Shown one piece after another: positions 44,224-54,211 of a stretch of DNA of 64,000 nt. The stretch is taken from NCBI GenBank assembly GCA_030824555.1, contig JAVBXK010000021.1:1-64000 (forward strand). The letters are read 5' to 3'. A program made the position numbers and the translations under genes. The notes beneath the pieces were generated by a model. The model worked only from the letters and a program-made list of their open reading frames with translations, ran no database searches and was not told the origin of the DNA. This DNA is from a bacterium. Its GTDB lineage: Bacteria > Pseudomonadota > Gammaproteobacteria > Burkholderiales > Burkholderiaceae_C. Each line of letters begins with the position of its first letter. Within the stretch, counting starts at the first letter, position 1.

Positions 44224-44811
44224 TCACTGGACAATGAAGCTCGAATACAGCACCGCCTCAACGGGCAATGGCGGCAGGTTTCGTTTCTTCTTCTTTTTGG
44301 CTGGGGGGACTGCCTCTTCTTCTTCATCTTCAACCTCGTAGCCGAGTTGCTCCGAGGCCGCACGGATGATGGCCTTGGTCAACTTTTCTTTGCCTTCTGC
44401 TGCCAGCAGTTCGTCAGCAGTCCGCAGCGAGACCGCGATCAAGACAGCGCTGCGGATGCTGGGCATGTATTGCTTCATGGTATCGGCAGTTTTGGGGTCA
44501 TCCAGCTTCAGCGTGATACCAAGCTGAACAAACCGCCCGCCGCCAGGGTCGGCCAAGTTGACCACCATGGCGTCCATGGGCAGGTAGGTGGGCGGCTTCT
44601 TTGGGTCAGGCGCTTTGTGCACAACTGTAGGAGCCGCTTTTTCTGCTTCGCCATGACCCTCCTCGTCTACTGGCTTTTTCTTCATCAGGAGAAAGGCCGC
44701 ACCGCCGCCAACGAGCGCCAGTACAACCACAGCAGCAATGATGATGATCAACATCTTTTTGCTTTTGGGTTTCTCTGCTGGTGCGCTTTCTTCACTCGGT
44801 TTTGCTGACAT
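44224..44811 (-). CDS. fliL: Flagellar basal body-associated protein FliL
   Basis: A 195-residue protein with a charged start (AEKPKSKK), one membrane helix (MLIIIIAAVVVLALVGGGAA) and a periplasmic domain (YLPMDAMVVNLADPGGGRFV, LGITLKLDDPKTAD). It stabilises stators. Near the end there is an unusual charged run, EDEEEEAVPPAKKKKKRN, before the closing VLYSSFIVQ. It heads the fliLMNOPQR gene set after a 138-base gap from fliK (44812-44949), in which no strong promoter motif was recognised. Confidence 0.92.
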   Translation of the reverse strand: MSAKPSEESAPAEKPKSKKMLIIIIAAVVVLALVGGGAAFLLMKKKPVDEEGHGEAEKAAPTVVHKAPDPKKPPTYLPMDAMVVNLADPGGGRFVQLGITLKLDDPKTADTMKQYMPSIRSAVLIAVSLRTADELLAAEGKEKLTKAIIRAASEQLGYEVEDEEEEAVPPAKKKKKRNLPPLPVEAVLYSSFIVQ

Positions 44812-44949
44812 GGTGTGTTTCCCGTTGGCTCGGTTCAGTGGCTGTCAACAACGTGCTGATGCCGAATTCCTGTGCAATGTGTGATTATTGGCGCGCATTG
44901 ATCTGTCTAAAAGGAAATGATGAGGGAAAAAGCACGGTTTGTTTGTATG

Positions 44950-46488
44950 TCAGGCAAACAGGTCGAGCTTTGTGGCCGTCGCAATGGCTGGGCGGCGAAG
45001 AGGCTGTGCCAACGGGGCCGTGGTACCTGCTGATGCACTGCTCTGACCGCCGGATGCCGCGCGTTGCGAAATGGCTTGATCACTTGCCTGGCGGTTGCCC
45101 GGTGCGTGGTCTCCCTGGCCTGCGAATGGCGGCCTTTGGCCAACCGTGACATCGCCCAGTGTCATGCCTTTGGTTTCAAGCATGTTTTTCAACAGATCCT
45201 CAGCTGACAGTGTGAGTGCATCACGTACCTCGGCGTCAGCAGCCTCGAAGGCCACGTGTACTTCGCCGTCGCGCATGGAGATGTTGACTTCCAGCGGATT
45301 GTCCTTGTCGTCTCCCACCGTCAAGCGGGCACTTTGTGTGCCTTGGGTGGCCCAATACGCAATTTGCCCACCCAGGTTGTCCATGAGGTCGACCATCTCG
45401 TTTTGATCCATACCCGTGAGAGTCGTGGGATCTGTCGATGTCGACGCAGTCGGCGTGTGGTCACCTGTTTGCATGTGCTCAGTGCCCGGGGACCCTGTCT
45501 CTGCGGCAAGACGGGGCCCTTCCTGCTTCAAGGTCTCGCTGTCGTTCGCAGGGGCATTGACTTTTGCCGTGTCTGGCGCGACCTCTGTAGCTGGTCTGGC
45601 GACCAAGTCAACTGTTGCGCGGGGCTGGAAGCTGGTTTCGGTCGTTTTTCCGTTCGAGGCAAGGCTTTGAAGTGTGGTGCCAGCCCCGGCTTTTATGGTT
45701 GCTGCACTGGTGGACAACTGGTTTCGCGAGGCGCCCATACGGGTCTTGGCGACGCTGGTTCTGTCAGCCCCGCTCGCCAGAGTCTCCATGGGCGCTTGGG
45801 ACGTAGCCGATGCAACCGTACTGGTCGGTACCGTCGCCGCTGAAATCTCAGTGGGAACCATGCCACTCACATCGATGCCGGGGGGGGGGGCGTTGCTTGC
45901 TGGTGTCGATTGCTCGGGCCGCATAGCGGTCGGAATCGGAATAGTTGCTTGTGAGGATGCGAGTGCGACGCCTTGTGCGAACGGTGAAGCGCTGCTGGCA
46001 GGAGGAGCGTAACCCGTTGACGCTTCGACCGCCCATTTGCCCGATTTTGACGGATCAATTTGAGCAGACAGTACATTGACGGGCGGGTTTGTATTTACAC
46101 CAGACGGTGTGGTGTTTCCTATCGCACTGGGTGTCGCAGGCGTGGCTGAGCCTATCGAGGGCGTAACAGTTCCTGTTGCGACCTGCGCTGAGGTGTCAGC
46201 CGCTGCCAGCGCCTGCCAGTTCAACAGTCCTGCCAGGGCCGCTTGACCGAAATCAGACGGCGAGTCAGCGTCGTCCCCTGGGTTGATTGCCGCTGCGTCG
46301 CGACCATCGCCAGTCAAAGGGGCCGCAGCATCGGATGACACGGGTGTGTCACCGTCTTCCGCAGACATCAACAGCGCTGCAAATGCATTGGCAATTGGAT
46401 TTGAAGCCTGGTTTTTGGCCTGTGCGTTTTTGGACAAGAAATTAGCTGAGCGTTCAATGTTGCTGGTGCTGGGTGTGACGGTGCTCAT
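44950..46488 (-). CDS. fliK: Flagellar hook-length control protein FliK
   Basis: A 512-residue, Thr/Ser/Ala/Pro-rich secreted ruler protein. The conserved part is C-terminal: QSARLTVGDDKDNPLEVNIS, MRDGEVHVAFEAADAEVRDA, LLKNMLETKGMTLGDVTVGQ, which is the Flg_hook domain that switches export specificity. The long N-terminal part has low complexity as usual. A run of 11 C residues on its coding strand (45880-45890) encodes a PPPG stretch and could mutate by slippage. The start overlaps the fliJ stop (ATGA). It ends KLDLFA. Confidence 0.88.
   Translation of the reverse strand: MSTVTPSTSNIERSANFLSKNAQAKNQASNPIANAFAALLMSAEDGDTPVSSDAAAPLTGDGRDAAAINPGDDADSPSDFGQAALAGLLNWQALAAADTSAQVATGTVTPSIGSATPATPSAIGNTTPSGVNTNPPVNVLSAQIDPSKSGKWAVEASTGYAPPASSASPFAQGVALASSQATIPIPTAMRPEQSTPASNAPPPGIDVSGMVPTEISAATVPTSTVASATSQAPMETLASGADRTSVAKTRMGASRNQLSTSAATIKAGAGTTLQSLASNGKTTETSFQPRATVDLVARPATEVAPDTAKVNAPANDSETLKQEGPRLAAETGSPGTEHMQTGDHTPTASTSTDPTTLTGMDQNEMVDLMDNLGGQIAYWATQGTQSARLTVGDDKDNPLEVNISMRDGEVHVAFEAADAEVRDALTLSAEDLLKNMLETKGMTLGDVTVGQRPPFAGQGDHAPGNRQASDQAISQRAASGGQSSASAGTTAPLAQPLRRPAIATATKLDLFA
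45880..45890 (+). repeat. Homopolymer of 11 G inside fliK
   Basis: Eleven consecutive G residues on the plus strand (C on the coding strand) occur about 200 codons into fliK, before its conserved domain. Runs of this length are prone to slipped-strand mutation, so the reading frame could switch. It is by far the longest homopolymer in a gene of this window. Confidence 0.9.
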
Positions 46489-46955
46489 GTCAGGGACTCC
46501 TGTTCGTTTTGTCTGCGCTGGTAGGCCAGCATCGACATGGCCATTTCATCGGTTTGCTTTTGCGACCGCTTGTGTTCGGCCATCTGCTGTGCAAACCGTG
46601 TGCGTTCAGCAACCTTTTTCAGGGTTGCCAGTTCTTTTTCTTTTTCCTGCAGGTGGCGTCGGGTGGCCTCTAGCGCCGCTTCTTTTTGCAGGATGACGTT
46701 GCCCTGAAAGTCCACTGCTTGCTGAATTTTTTCGGCAAAAGCGCGTTGGTGCTGCATCAGGGCGACACTGACGCCCTCGGCCGCGCGGGCGTGCCACTTC
46801 ATTTCTCCATCTTCCGCGTAGTCGGTCAGTTGCTGCAATTGCCGCTTGGCCTGGCCCAGGTCTCTCATTGCTGCGGCCACCATCGTCCCGGCCTCGTCAC
46901 GCTTGCGCGTGGCGAGATCGATCACGATCCCTAGGCTTTTGAGGTTGACAGACAT
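46485..46955 (-). CDS. fliJ: Flagellar export chaperone FliJ
   Basis: A 156-residue coiled-coil protein: MSVNLKSLGIVIDLATRKRD at the start, then long heptad-rich helices (REKELATLKKVAER-type, KRSQKQTDEMAMSMLAYQR). It sits in the FliI ATPase ring and delivers substrates. It lies between fliI and fliK as expected, and overlaps fliK by 4 bases. Confidence 0.9.
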   Translation of the reverse strand: MSVNLKSLGIVIDLATRKRDEAGTMVAAAMRDLGQAKRQLQQLTDYAEDGEMKWHARAAEGVSVALMQHQRAFAEKIQQAVDFQGNVILQKEAALEATRRHLQEKEKELATLKKVAERTRFAQQMAEHKRSQKQTDEMAMSMLAYQRRQNEQESLT

Positions 46956-46989
46956 GTTCAGCTTTAGGTCTCAGTTGACTTGTTTTGGT

Positions 46990-48411
46990 TCACGGGCGGT
47001 CGTTGGCGGACTCGTTCAGCAGTTGGGTCATTTGCATCACGCATTCGGGCAGGGGGGCCGCTTCGTTCATGTCCTGGGACAGGAATTGCGTCATGCGTGG
47101 GTACAGCGCGATGGCGCGATCTGTTTCCGGATCGCTGCCCACTGCGTACACCCCCAGTTGTATCAAGTCCCGGGCTTTTTGATACCTTGAATAGAGGGCT
47201 TTAAACCGGCGAGATGTTTCCCAATGCATGGGCGTGGTCACGTTGTGCATCACACGGGATGCCGACTGCTCCACATCGATGGCCGGGTATTGCCCAGCCT
47301 CAGCGAGGCTGCGGCTGAGCACAATGTGGCCGTCCAGGATGGCTCTGGCTGCGTCGGCAATCGGGTCTTGCTGGTCATCGCCCTCTGACAGCACTGTGTA
47401 AAACGCCGTGATGGACCCCACGCCGTTCAACCCATTGCCGCTGCGCTCCACCAGCGTGGGCAGTTTGGCGAAGCAAGAAGGTGGGTAGCCCTTGGTGGCG
47501 GGCGGCTCCCCGATGGCCAGTGCGATTTCGCGCTGGGCCATGGCGTAGCGGGTGAGCGAGTCCATCAGCAGCAGCACATGCAGGCCGTCGTCCCTGAACC
47601 GTTCGGCCACAGCTGTGGCGTAGGCCGCCCCTTGCATGCGCACCAAAGGTGGCGAATCGGCTGGGGCCGCCACCACAACGGAGCGCCGACGCCCCTCCTC
47701 GCCCAGGATGTCTTCGATGAACTCCTTGACCTCGCGACCCCGCTCACCGATCAGGCCCACGACGATCACATCTGCTTGGGTGTAGCGCGCCATCATGCCC
47801 ATGAGCACGCTTTTACCCACCCCCGATCCCGCAAACAGCCCAATGCGTTGCCCACGCCCGACGGTCAACAGACTGTTGATACAACGCACGCCGGTATCCA
47901 GTGGCACCCGGATGGGTTCGCGCTCCATGGCGTTCAGCGGTTGCCTGTCCATGGGTTGAATGTCGATCTGGGTGAGTGGCCCCAGTCCGTCCATCGGCAG
48001 GCCGTGCGCATCCACCACCCTGCCCAGCAAGCCAGGACCCAGGGGCAGCCGAAGCATGCCTTTTTCATGTGGGTTGATGGGCCGACCAGGGTGCCCCAGC
48101 TTGGGCAGTGGGCGGTAAGGGGTCACCGGTGTCACACGTGCACCGGCTGACAGACCATGGACATCGCCAGCAGGCATCAGATAGGCGCGGTTGCCTGAAA
48201 AGCCGACCACCTCGGCCAGAATGGTGCTGCCGTCGCCTGCGTCAATCAGGCATTGGCTTCCCACGGGCTTGCGAATGCCTGATGCCTCCAGCACAAGCCC
48301 CGCCAGACGTGTCAGTTGCCCACTGACTTCAAGTGGGCTTGGCAGTTGTGTGCGTGCTTGCGCCTCGGCCAGGAAAGTTGACCAATGCGCACCAGGGTCA
48401 TTTGGCTGCAT
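46990..48411 (-). CDS. fliI: Flagellum-specific ATPase FliI
   Basis: A 473-residue export ATPase. It has [20 protein letters not shown] (Walker A), [40 protein letters not shown] (Walker B) and [20 protein letters not shown]. It powers substrate unfolding with FliH and FliJ. The start overlaps fliH by 14 bases. Confidence 0.97.
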   Translation of the reverse strand: MQPNDPGAHWSTFLAEAQARTQLPSPLEVSGQLTRLAGLVLEASGIRKPVGSQCLIDAGDGSTILAEVVGFSGNRAYLMPAGDVHGLSAGARVTPVTPYRPLPKLGHPGRPINPHEKGMLRLPLGPGLLGRVVDAHGLPMDGLGPLTQIDIQPMDRQPLNAMEREPIRVPLDTGVRCINSLLTVGRGQRIGLFAGSGVGKSVLMGMMARYTQADVIVVGLIGERGREVKEFIEDILGEEGRRRSVVVAAPADSPPLVRMQGAAYATAVAERFRDDGLHVLLLMDSLTRYAMAQREIALAIGEPPATKGYPPSCFAKLPTLVERSGNGLNGVGSITAFYTVLSEGDDQQDPIADAARAILDGHIVLSRSLAEAGQYPAIDVEQSASRVMHNVTTPMHWETSRRFKALYSRYQKARDLIQLGVYAVGSDPETDRAIALYPRMTQFLSQDMNEAAPLPECVMQMTQLLNESANDRP

Positions 48412-49108
48412 GGTCGGGCTCCCATGCAGTGCTCAACCCCAGGTTGGCAATGGCCCGGCTCCACCGGGTTTCAAGTGTGGCATCTACCCCGGTGCCGGGT
48501 GCTTCCAACACGCAGCCACCGGGGGTGATGGCCGCATCGGGCACAAAACGCGGGTTGCCCGGTTGCGCAGGGGCTGTGCCTGTACCTTCCAGTGCAGCAA
48601 AATCATTCGGATTCAACCGCACGGTCACGGGAATCGTGTCGGCCTGCAAAAGTGCCAGTGCTTCGGTCAACACAGGCTGAATGGCTTGAGGGTCAATCGT
48701 CAGCTCGCGACGCAACACCTGGCGGGCCAAGTCACATGCCATTTGCAACACGGCTTGTGCCATCTGGTCTTGTGCCTGTGCGAGTTGGGTGCGCATGCTT
48801 GACAGCGCCTCGTCAAAGCGCTGCTGGGCTTGTTCAGTTGCCAGGCGGGTTGGCTCGGCCAGTGCATTGCGAGTGGCCTGGCTGCCCTCCGCGTTGCCCA
48901 GGGCGTACCCTTCATCAAACGCCTGCTGACGGGCATTTTCTACTTGCGCCGCCACCTCTTCCGGTGATGGGCCCAAGGGCAGCTGAGGCTCGATTTCCTC
49001 GACATGCGGGGTGCCGTCTACGTTGGCAAACCGCCACTCCGAGACGGCATTGATTTCCTCGCTGGGAATGAAGCGCGAATAGGCCGATGACTTAGACCAT
49101 TGCGTCAT
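48398..49108 (-). CDS. fliH: Flagellar assembly protein FliH
   Basis: A 236-residue protein beginning [20 protein letters not shown]. The region [20 protein letters not shown] and the Gln/Ala-rich helix after it, then [20 protein letters not shown], are FliH features. It regulates FliI as a dimer and docks it to FliN. It overlaps fliG by 17 bases and fliI by 14. Confidence 0.93.
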   Translation of the reverse strand: MTQWSKSSAYSRFIPSEEINAVSEWRFANVDGTPHVEEIEPQLPLGPSPEEVAAQVENARQQAFDEGYALGNAEGSQATRNALAEPTRLATEQAQQRFDEALSSMRTQLAQAQDQMAQAVLQMACDLARQVLRRELTIDPQAIQPVLTEALALLQADTIPVTVRLNPNDFAALEGTGTAPAQPGNPRFVPDAAITPGGCVLEAPGTGVDATLETRWSRAIANLGLSTAWEPDHAAK

Positions 49109-50087
49109 CTCCGCCTCCGCCTATCACGATCTGGCCTTCGTCTGTGAGGCGGCGAACGATTTTCAGAATTTCCTTCTGCTGTGCCTCTACCTCGGAAAGG
49201 CGAACCGGGCCGCGGGACTCCAGGTCTTCGCGCATGCTGTCGGCTGCCCGTGAAGACATGTTGGCCAGCACCTTGTCTCGCAACTCCTGCGAGGCACCTT
49301 TCAGTGACAGCACCAGGGTTTCCGAGGCCACTTCCTTCAGGACCATCTGTACGGACTTGTCGTCGAGTTTGAGCAAGTCCTCGAACGTGAACATCTTGTC
49401 CATGATCTTCTGTGCCAGATCGGGATCGTGCTCGCGGATGGATTCGATCACGCCGGTTTCAACCGCACTGCCCATCAGGTTGATGATTTCAGCGGCCGTT
49501 TTCACGCCACCCAGCGAGGTTTTGCGGATCTTGTCACCACCGGCAAGTACCTTGTAAAGTACCTCGTTCAGGTCTTTCAGCGCGGTGGGCTGAATGCCTT
49601 CCAGCGTGGCGATGCGCAGCATCACCTCATTGCGCGTGCGTTCGGTGAAGTTTTTCAGTACGCCCGCAGTTTGGTCAAAGTCCAGGTGGACCAGGATGGC
49701 GGCCAAAATCTGCGGGTGTTCGTTGCGCAGCAACTCAGCCACAGACAGTGGGTCCATCCATTTCAGGCTTTCGATGCCCGACACATCGCCACCTTGCAAG
49801 ATGCGGTCGATCAGCAGCGAGGCTTTGTCATCTCCCAGTGCGCGTTTCAGCACTGCGCGCACGTAGTTGTCGGTGTCGGTCACCAGCAGGCTTTGCGATT
49901 TGGCCTCACCAGTGAATTTCAGTATGACTTCTTCCACCTTCTCGTGGGTGATGCCACGGGTGCGGGCAATGGTTTCCCCCAGCTTTTGCACCTCTTTGGG
50001 GGACAGGTGTTTGAACACCTCAGCAGCCTCTTCCTCGCCCAGCGACATCAGGAATATGGCTGCGTTTTGAACGCCATCGTCTTCCAC
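49092..50087 (-). CDS. fliG: Flagellar motor switch protein FliG
   Basis: A 331-residue FliG: AAIFLMSLGEEEAAEVFKHL, the EHPQ motif in LLRNEHPQILAAILVHLD, GGVKTAAEIINLMG and the charged torque helix (TFEDLLKLDDKSVQMVLKEV). It couples to MotA for rotation. The start is a GTG at 50087 with AAAGG upstream. It is 26 bases after fliF. Confidence 0.97.
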   Translation of the reverse strand: MEDDGVQNAAIFLMSLGEEEAAEVFKHLSPKEVQKLGETIARTRGITHEKVEEVILKFTGEAKSQSLLVTDTDNYVRAVLKRALGDDKASLLIDRILQGGDVSGIESLKWMDPLSVAELLRNEHPQILAAILVHLDFDQTAGVLKNFTERTRNEVMLRIATLEGIQPTALKDLNEVLYKVLAGGDKIRKTSLGGVKTAAEIINLMGSAVETGVIESIREHDPDLAQKIMDKMFTFEDLLKLDDKSVQMVLKEVASETLVLSLKGASQELRDKVLANMSSRAADSMREDLESRGPVRLSEVEAQQKEILKIVRRLTDEGQIVIGGGGDDAMV

Positions 50088-50113
50088 GGTAGAAACCTTT
50101 CGTCAATGTGGCC

Positions 50114-51835
50114 TCAGCCACCCTCGCCATTGACCCAGCCCTTGACGATGTTGGCCACCGCCACAGGGTTCTCTTTGGCCAGGCGTCTGGCGTCTTCAAG
50201 GCGCAGTTGGTGCTCGGAAGGTGCCAGATCTTCAGCTGGTGCGCCCAGTCCTGGCAACAGTTCGCTGCGCTCCTGTGCATCTCCCACGACTGCTTCCAGT
50301 TGGCCGGTACTGCCGTCGACCGCTTGGCCTGCTGGCGGTGGCGGCGGAGCCGTGATCGCCTTCAAGCCGGGACGCACGAATCCTAGCAGCACAATGGCGC
50401 CCAGGATGACTGCACCCAGCGGCCAGGCGAATGTGCGGGCCAATTCAATGTTGTCGGGTTGTTTCCAGATAGGCACTTCAACCTGTTCGACCTTTGTGAT
50501 CGTGAACGGCGCGTTCATGAGGTTGACGGAGTCTCCTCGCTCTTTGCTGAAGCCGATCGCTTCGCGAACCAGCGCTGTCATCTGCTCAATCTGTTCTGCA
50601 GGCAGGGCTTGTGGAGCCTCTTTGCCTGTTTTGGGGTCGGCTACCATGCGATGGTTGATCACCACTGCTGCAGTCAGGCGCTTGACATTGCCGGTGGCGC
50701 CTTTGACCACGCGAACGGTTTTGTCCACCTCGTAGTTCACCAGCGATTCGCGGCGCATGGTGTTGGCGCTGTTGACGCCTGCCGTGCCGTTGGGCCCGGT
50801 GACGCCAGGGGCAACGGCCTGACCATTGATAGGCGCGGCAGATGGGCCAGGTGGAATGTTGCTGACTGCACCGGGTACACCTGGCGTGGTGCCGTTGGTG
50901 TCGGTGTTGTTCTCAACGGTTTGCTGGCTGCGGACCGACATCGGTGCGCCAGAGCCCTGGTTTGGACCATGTGACTCCGACGTTTGTTCGGATTGCGAAA
51001 AGTCGACGTCTGCCGTTACTTGAGCGCGTACATTGTTCCGACCCAGGATGGGTTCCAGAATGTCCATGACACGTCGGGTGTAAGACTCTTCCAGTTTGTT
51101 GACGTATTGCAGCTGTTGGGTGTCAATGCCCATTTGCTGGCCATCGGGTGGGTTGGACAGCAGGTTGCCGGCATCATCTACCACGCTGATAGCCTTGGTG
51201 GCCATTTCGGGCACGCTGGCAGCTACCAAATGCACGATGCCAGCCACCTGTGCTTTGTCAAGCGTACGGCCAGGGTGGAGCGTCAGTAAAACCGAAGCGG
51301 AAGGCTTCTGCTGTTCCCTGAAGAACCCGTTCTGGTTGGGCAATGCCAGGTGAATGCGCGCAGACTGCACCGCACTGATGGATTGGATCGAACGGGTCAA
51401 CTCACCTTCCAGACCGCGCTGAAAGGTCAGCCGTTCCTGGAACTGGGTCATGCCAAAACGGTTGGCTTCCATCATCTCGAACCCACCGACCGACCCTTTG
51501 GGCAACCCTTGCGAAGCCAGGCGCAGGCGGATGTCGTGTACTTTTTCTGCCGGCACCATGATGGCGCCACCACCTTCGGTGTATTTGTACGGCACGTTCA
51601 TGGTGGCCAGTTGCGCCACGATGGCCCCGCCATCCTTGTCGTTCAGGTTGGCAAACAGCACGCGCCAATCGGGCTGCTTGCCCATGAAGACGGCTGCGAT
51701 GACGATGGCCAGTAAAACCACCACCCCACCCAAAGCGCGGATTTTCTGGCCATTGCTCAGGCGGCCAAAGCCTTCTGCCAGCGGATTGCGCGGCAGCGTG
51801 GGCTGGACATCAATTTCAGCAACTGCGGTGCTCAT
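50114..51835 (-). CDS. fliF: Flagellar MS-ring protein FliF
   Basis: A 573-residue protein with an N-terminal helix (ALGGVVVLLAIVIAAVFMG), ring-building domains (GGAIVAQLATMNVPYKYTEG; KGSVGGFEMMEANRFGMTQF; RAQVTADVDFSQSEQTSESH), a Pro/Gly/Asn-rich linker, a second helix (AWPLGAVILGAIVLLGFVRP) and a FliG-binding tail (NPVAVANIVKGWVNGEGG). It forms the MS ring in the inner membrane. It starts the fliFGHIJK operon. Confidence 0.97.
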   Translation of the reverse strand: MSTAVAEIDVQPTLPRNPLAEGFGRLSNGQKIRALGGVVVLLAIVIAAVFMGKQPDWRVLFANLNDKDGGAIVAQLATMNVPYKYTEGGGAIMVPAEKVHDIRLRLASQGLPKGSVGGFEMMEANRFGMTQFQERLTFQRGLEGELTRSIQSISAVQSARIHLALPNQNGFFREQQKPSASVLLTLHPGRTLDKAQVAGIVHLVAASVPEMATKAISVVDDAGNLLSNPPDGQQMGIDTQQLQYVNKLEESYTRRVMDILEPILGRNNVRAQVTADVDFSQSEQTSESHGPNQGSGAPMSVRSQQTVENNTDTNGTTPGVPGAVSNIPPGPSAAPINGQAVAPGVTGPNGTAGVNSANTMRRESLVNYEVDKTVRVVKGATGNVKRLTAAVVINHRMVADPKTGKEAPQALPAEQIEQMTALVREAIGFSKERGDSVNLMNAPFTITKVEQVEVPIWKQPDNIELARTFAWPLGAVILGAIVLLGFVRPGLKAITAPPPPPAGQAVDGSTGQLEAVVGDAQERSELLPGLGAPAEDLAPSEHQLRLEDARRLAKENPVAVANIVKGWVNGEGG

Positions 51836-52011
51836 GGTCGTATCGGTTCAAAGAGGTGCAGGGGCAAAAGCCCTGGATGACTGCATTGTCTGCACCCGAT
51901 GCATCCGCTAAAGCCCGATAAGCCACCGTTTGACCCGGTTTATCCGACTCAAGCTCGGGTGGGTGGCGCCGTACGATTGCCGTCCACTTCCCTGAATGGC
52001 AGGAGCACACC
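51836..52011. promoter_or_regulatory. Divergent fliF/fliE promoter region
   Basis: This 176-base gap separates divergent fliF and fliE, the same layout as in enterics where both are class II flagellar genes. GATAAGCCACCG and CGGTTTATC (about 51919-51950) form an imperfect inverted repeat near the middle. CCCGATAA at 51916-51923 looks like a FliA -10 but has no TAAA at the right distance. I cannot point to a clear FlhDC box or sigma-54 site. Confidence 0.5.
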
Positions 52012-52401
52012 ATGACCATGCGCATCAACACACTTCAAAGCCAGGCACTGGCTCAGTTGGCTGCACAGCGCCTGCTCAACCCTGGTATCGCGTCTGCCGC
52101 ACCCAGCACAACCTCTGCTGCATCCAAGATTGCGCCGGTTGCCACAGCTGTTGCCAACGCCCCCACCGCCAAGACAGAGGCCACGTTTTCAACCGCTTTC
52201 AAGAATGCACTGACCGCAGTCAGCGCAGCGCAGAACAACGCCACTCAATTGCAAAACAAAGTTCAGATGGGTGAGCCCGGTGCCAGTCTGGAAGAAACCA
52301 TGATCGCCATGCAGAAGGCGCAAATCGGATTCCAAGCCGCACTCAATGTGCGCAATCGCATGGTTCAAGCCTATTCCGACATCATGAACATGCAGGTTTG
52401 A
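52012..52401 (+). CDS. fliE: Flagellar hook-basal body protein FliE
   Basis: A 129-residue protein with TFSTAFKNALTAVSAAQNNA, QNKVQMGEPGASLEETMIAM and FQAALNVRNRMVQAYSDIMN, the complete FliE signature; it joins the MS ring to the rod. The N-terminal 50 residues (SAAPSTTSAASK...) are longer and more Ala/Thr-rich than usual. AGGAG precedes the ATG. It diverges from fliF. Confidence 0.96.
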   Translation: MTMRINTLQSQALAQLAAQRLLNPGIASAAPSTTSAASKIAPVATAVANAPTAKTEATFSTAFKNALTAVSAAQNNATQLQNKVQMGEPGASLEETMIAMQKAQIGFQAALNVRNRMVQAYSDIMNMQV

Positions 52402-52516
52402 TCATCGGGACACCGACGTTTTCGACGCACCGGATTCGCGCTGAAACCCATGCGCACGCTCAAGGCAGGGTTCTCTGGCGAAATGAACTTGTGGTCGTGA
52501 GCCTTGCGCGTGCCAT

Positions 52517-54211
52517 TTACTTGGAGCGAAGCTCTCTTCTCAAAATCTTCCCGACGTTCGTTTTGGGCAGTTCGTCCCTGAATTCAATGTATTTGGGGCG
52601 TTTGTAGGCTGTGAAGTTGTCGTGGCAGTAACCCGTGACCTGGTCTTCAGTCAGAGTGGGGTCGTCTTTGACAATGAATGCCTTGATGGCTTCGCCCGTT
52701 TTGCTGTCCGGTATGCCAATGACGGCGCATTCCACCACGCCAGGGCACAGTGAAATGACGTTTTCCAATTCATTGGGGAACACGTTGAACCCCGAAACGA
52801 TGATCATGTCCTTCTTGCGGTCAACGATTTTGGTGTAACCCTCTGCATCCATGATGCCGATGTCGCCGGTGCGCATGTAGCCGTCGGGCGTGAAGGTTTT
52901 GGCGTTCTCTGCGGGTTGGTTGTAGTACCCCGTCATGACGTTCGGACCTCGGATGCAGATTTCGCCTGATTCTCCGATGGGCAGGGAATTGCCGTCGTCA
53001 TCCTTGATGGCCACCTCGATGCTGGGCAGGGGCAGGCCGATGGTGCCGGTGAAGTTGCGGTTGGTGACGGGGTTGTTGGTGCCGATGGCGCAGGTTTCGC
53101 TCATGCCCCAGCCTTCGATCATGGGGCAATGAGTGACCTGCAGCCATTGTTTGGCTGTGCCCTCCGAGGCGGCCATGCCCCCTGCCTGCGACACGACCAG
53201 ATTGCTGAAGTCCAGGCTGCGGAACTGCGGGTTCTGCAACAGCGAATTGAACAGCGTGTTGACGGCTGGCAGCAGATGGAAGGGCCGACGTTTGAGTGTT
53301 TCGACGAATTTGGGGATGTCCCGCGGGTTGGGAATCAGCGTCATGAACGAGCCGGATCGTATCGACAGCAGGCTGAGCGTCAGCGCAAAGATGTGATACA
53401 GCGGCAGGGCCGCAATGTTGTTGAGTTTGCGGGGGTCGCCCAGCCGCTTTGTGGCGGGGTTGAACCAGGCTTCGGCCTGAAGGATGGCCGCGATGATGTT
53501 GCGGTGAGTCAGCACGGCACCTTTGGACAGGCCTGTCGTGCCACCGGTGTACTGAAGGAAAGCTGTGGTGTCGTGCTGGCAGGCCACGCGCTTGAGGGCC
53601 TTGCCCGCGCCTGCGGCGAGCACCTGCTTGAAGGGGGTCACTTGAATGTCGCCCTGCGGCCCGCTCAGGGGCATTCTGAATGCGGGCACCATTTTGGCCA
53701 GATGGCGCACGGCAAAGGTGATCCACCGGCCGTACCAGAATCCCAGCAGGTCACCCATGGAGGCCAGCACGACGTACTTGATCTGCGTTTGCGCAATGAC
53801 CTCTTCGAGTGTGGATGCAAAGTTCTCCAGTATGACGATGGCTTCTGCACCCGAGTCGCGCAGCTGGTGTGCCAGTTCCCTGGGTGTGTACAGCGGGTTC
53901 ACATTGACGCAGGTGTACCCCGCTCGCAGGATGGCCGCCATGGTGACCAAAAACTGCGGCACGTTGGGCATCATGAGTGCCACGCGCGCACCGGGGGCCA
54001 GTCCTTGTGCCTGCAGCCAAGCGCCCACTGCGGTAGACAACTCGTCCAGCTGGCCGTAGGTCATCCACTCTTCCATGCAAACCGCGACGGGCGAGCTGGG
54101 GTGCTTGCGAAAAGACTCTTCCAGCAGCTCGACCAGGGATGGGTACTGGTCCACATCGATGTCATGTGGCACACCTGCCGGGTAGTTCTTCAACCAGGGT
54201 TTTGAATTCAT
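52517..54211 (-). CDS. fadD: Long-chain-fatty-acid-CoA ligase
   Basis: A 564-residue AMP-forming ligase. The AMP-binding P-loop is LQYTGGTTGLSKGAVLTHRN; other motifs are EGWGMSETCAIGTNNP, GYMRTGDIGIMDAEGYTKIV and DRKKDMIIVSGFNVFPNELE, ending with the catalytic lysine region (LPKTNVGKILRRELR). It activates long-chain fatty acids for beta-oxidation or lipid synthesis at the inner membrane. GGAG six bases before the ATG at 54211 sets the start over 54247. It is not linked to the flagellar genes functionally. Upstream 54212-54377 shows no strong feature. Confidence 0.93.
   Translation of the reverse strand: MNSKPWLKNYPAGVPHDIDVDQYPSLVELLEESFRKHPSSPVAVCMEEWMTYGQLDELSTAVGAWLQAQGLAPGARVALMMPNVPQFLVTMAAILRAGYTCVNVNPLYTPRELAHQLRDSGAEAIVILENFASTLEEVIAQTQIKYVVLASMGDLLGFWYGRWITFAVRHLAKMVPAFRMPLSGPQGDIQVTPFKQVLAAGAGKALKRVACQHDTTAFLQYTGGTTGLSKGAVLTHRNIIAAILQAEAWFNPATKRLGDPRKLNNIAALPLYHIFALTLSLLSIRSGSFMTLIPNPRDIPKFVETLKRRPFHLLPAVNTLFNSLLQNPQFRSLDFSNLVVSQAGGMAASEGTAKQWLQVTHCPMIEGWGMSETCAIGTNNPVTNRNFTGTIGLPLPSIEVAIKDDDGNSLPIGESGEICIRGPNVMTGYYNQPAENAKTFTPDGYMRTGDIGIMDAEGYTKIVDRKKDMIIVSGFNVFPNELENVISLCPGVVECAVIGIPDSKTGEAIKAFIVKDDPTLTEDQVTGYCHDNFTAYKRPKYIEFRDELPKTNVGKILRRELRSK

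Noticed and set aside
51913-51923. CCCGATAA before fliE as a FliA promoter
   Set aside because: No TAAA at the needed distance upstream, and the first base of the -10 differs; fliE is normally an earlier class gene.
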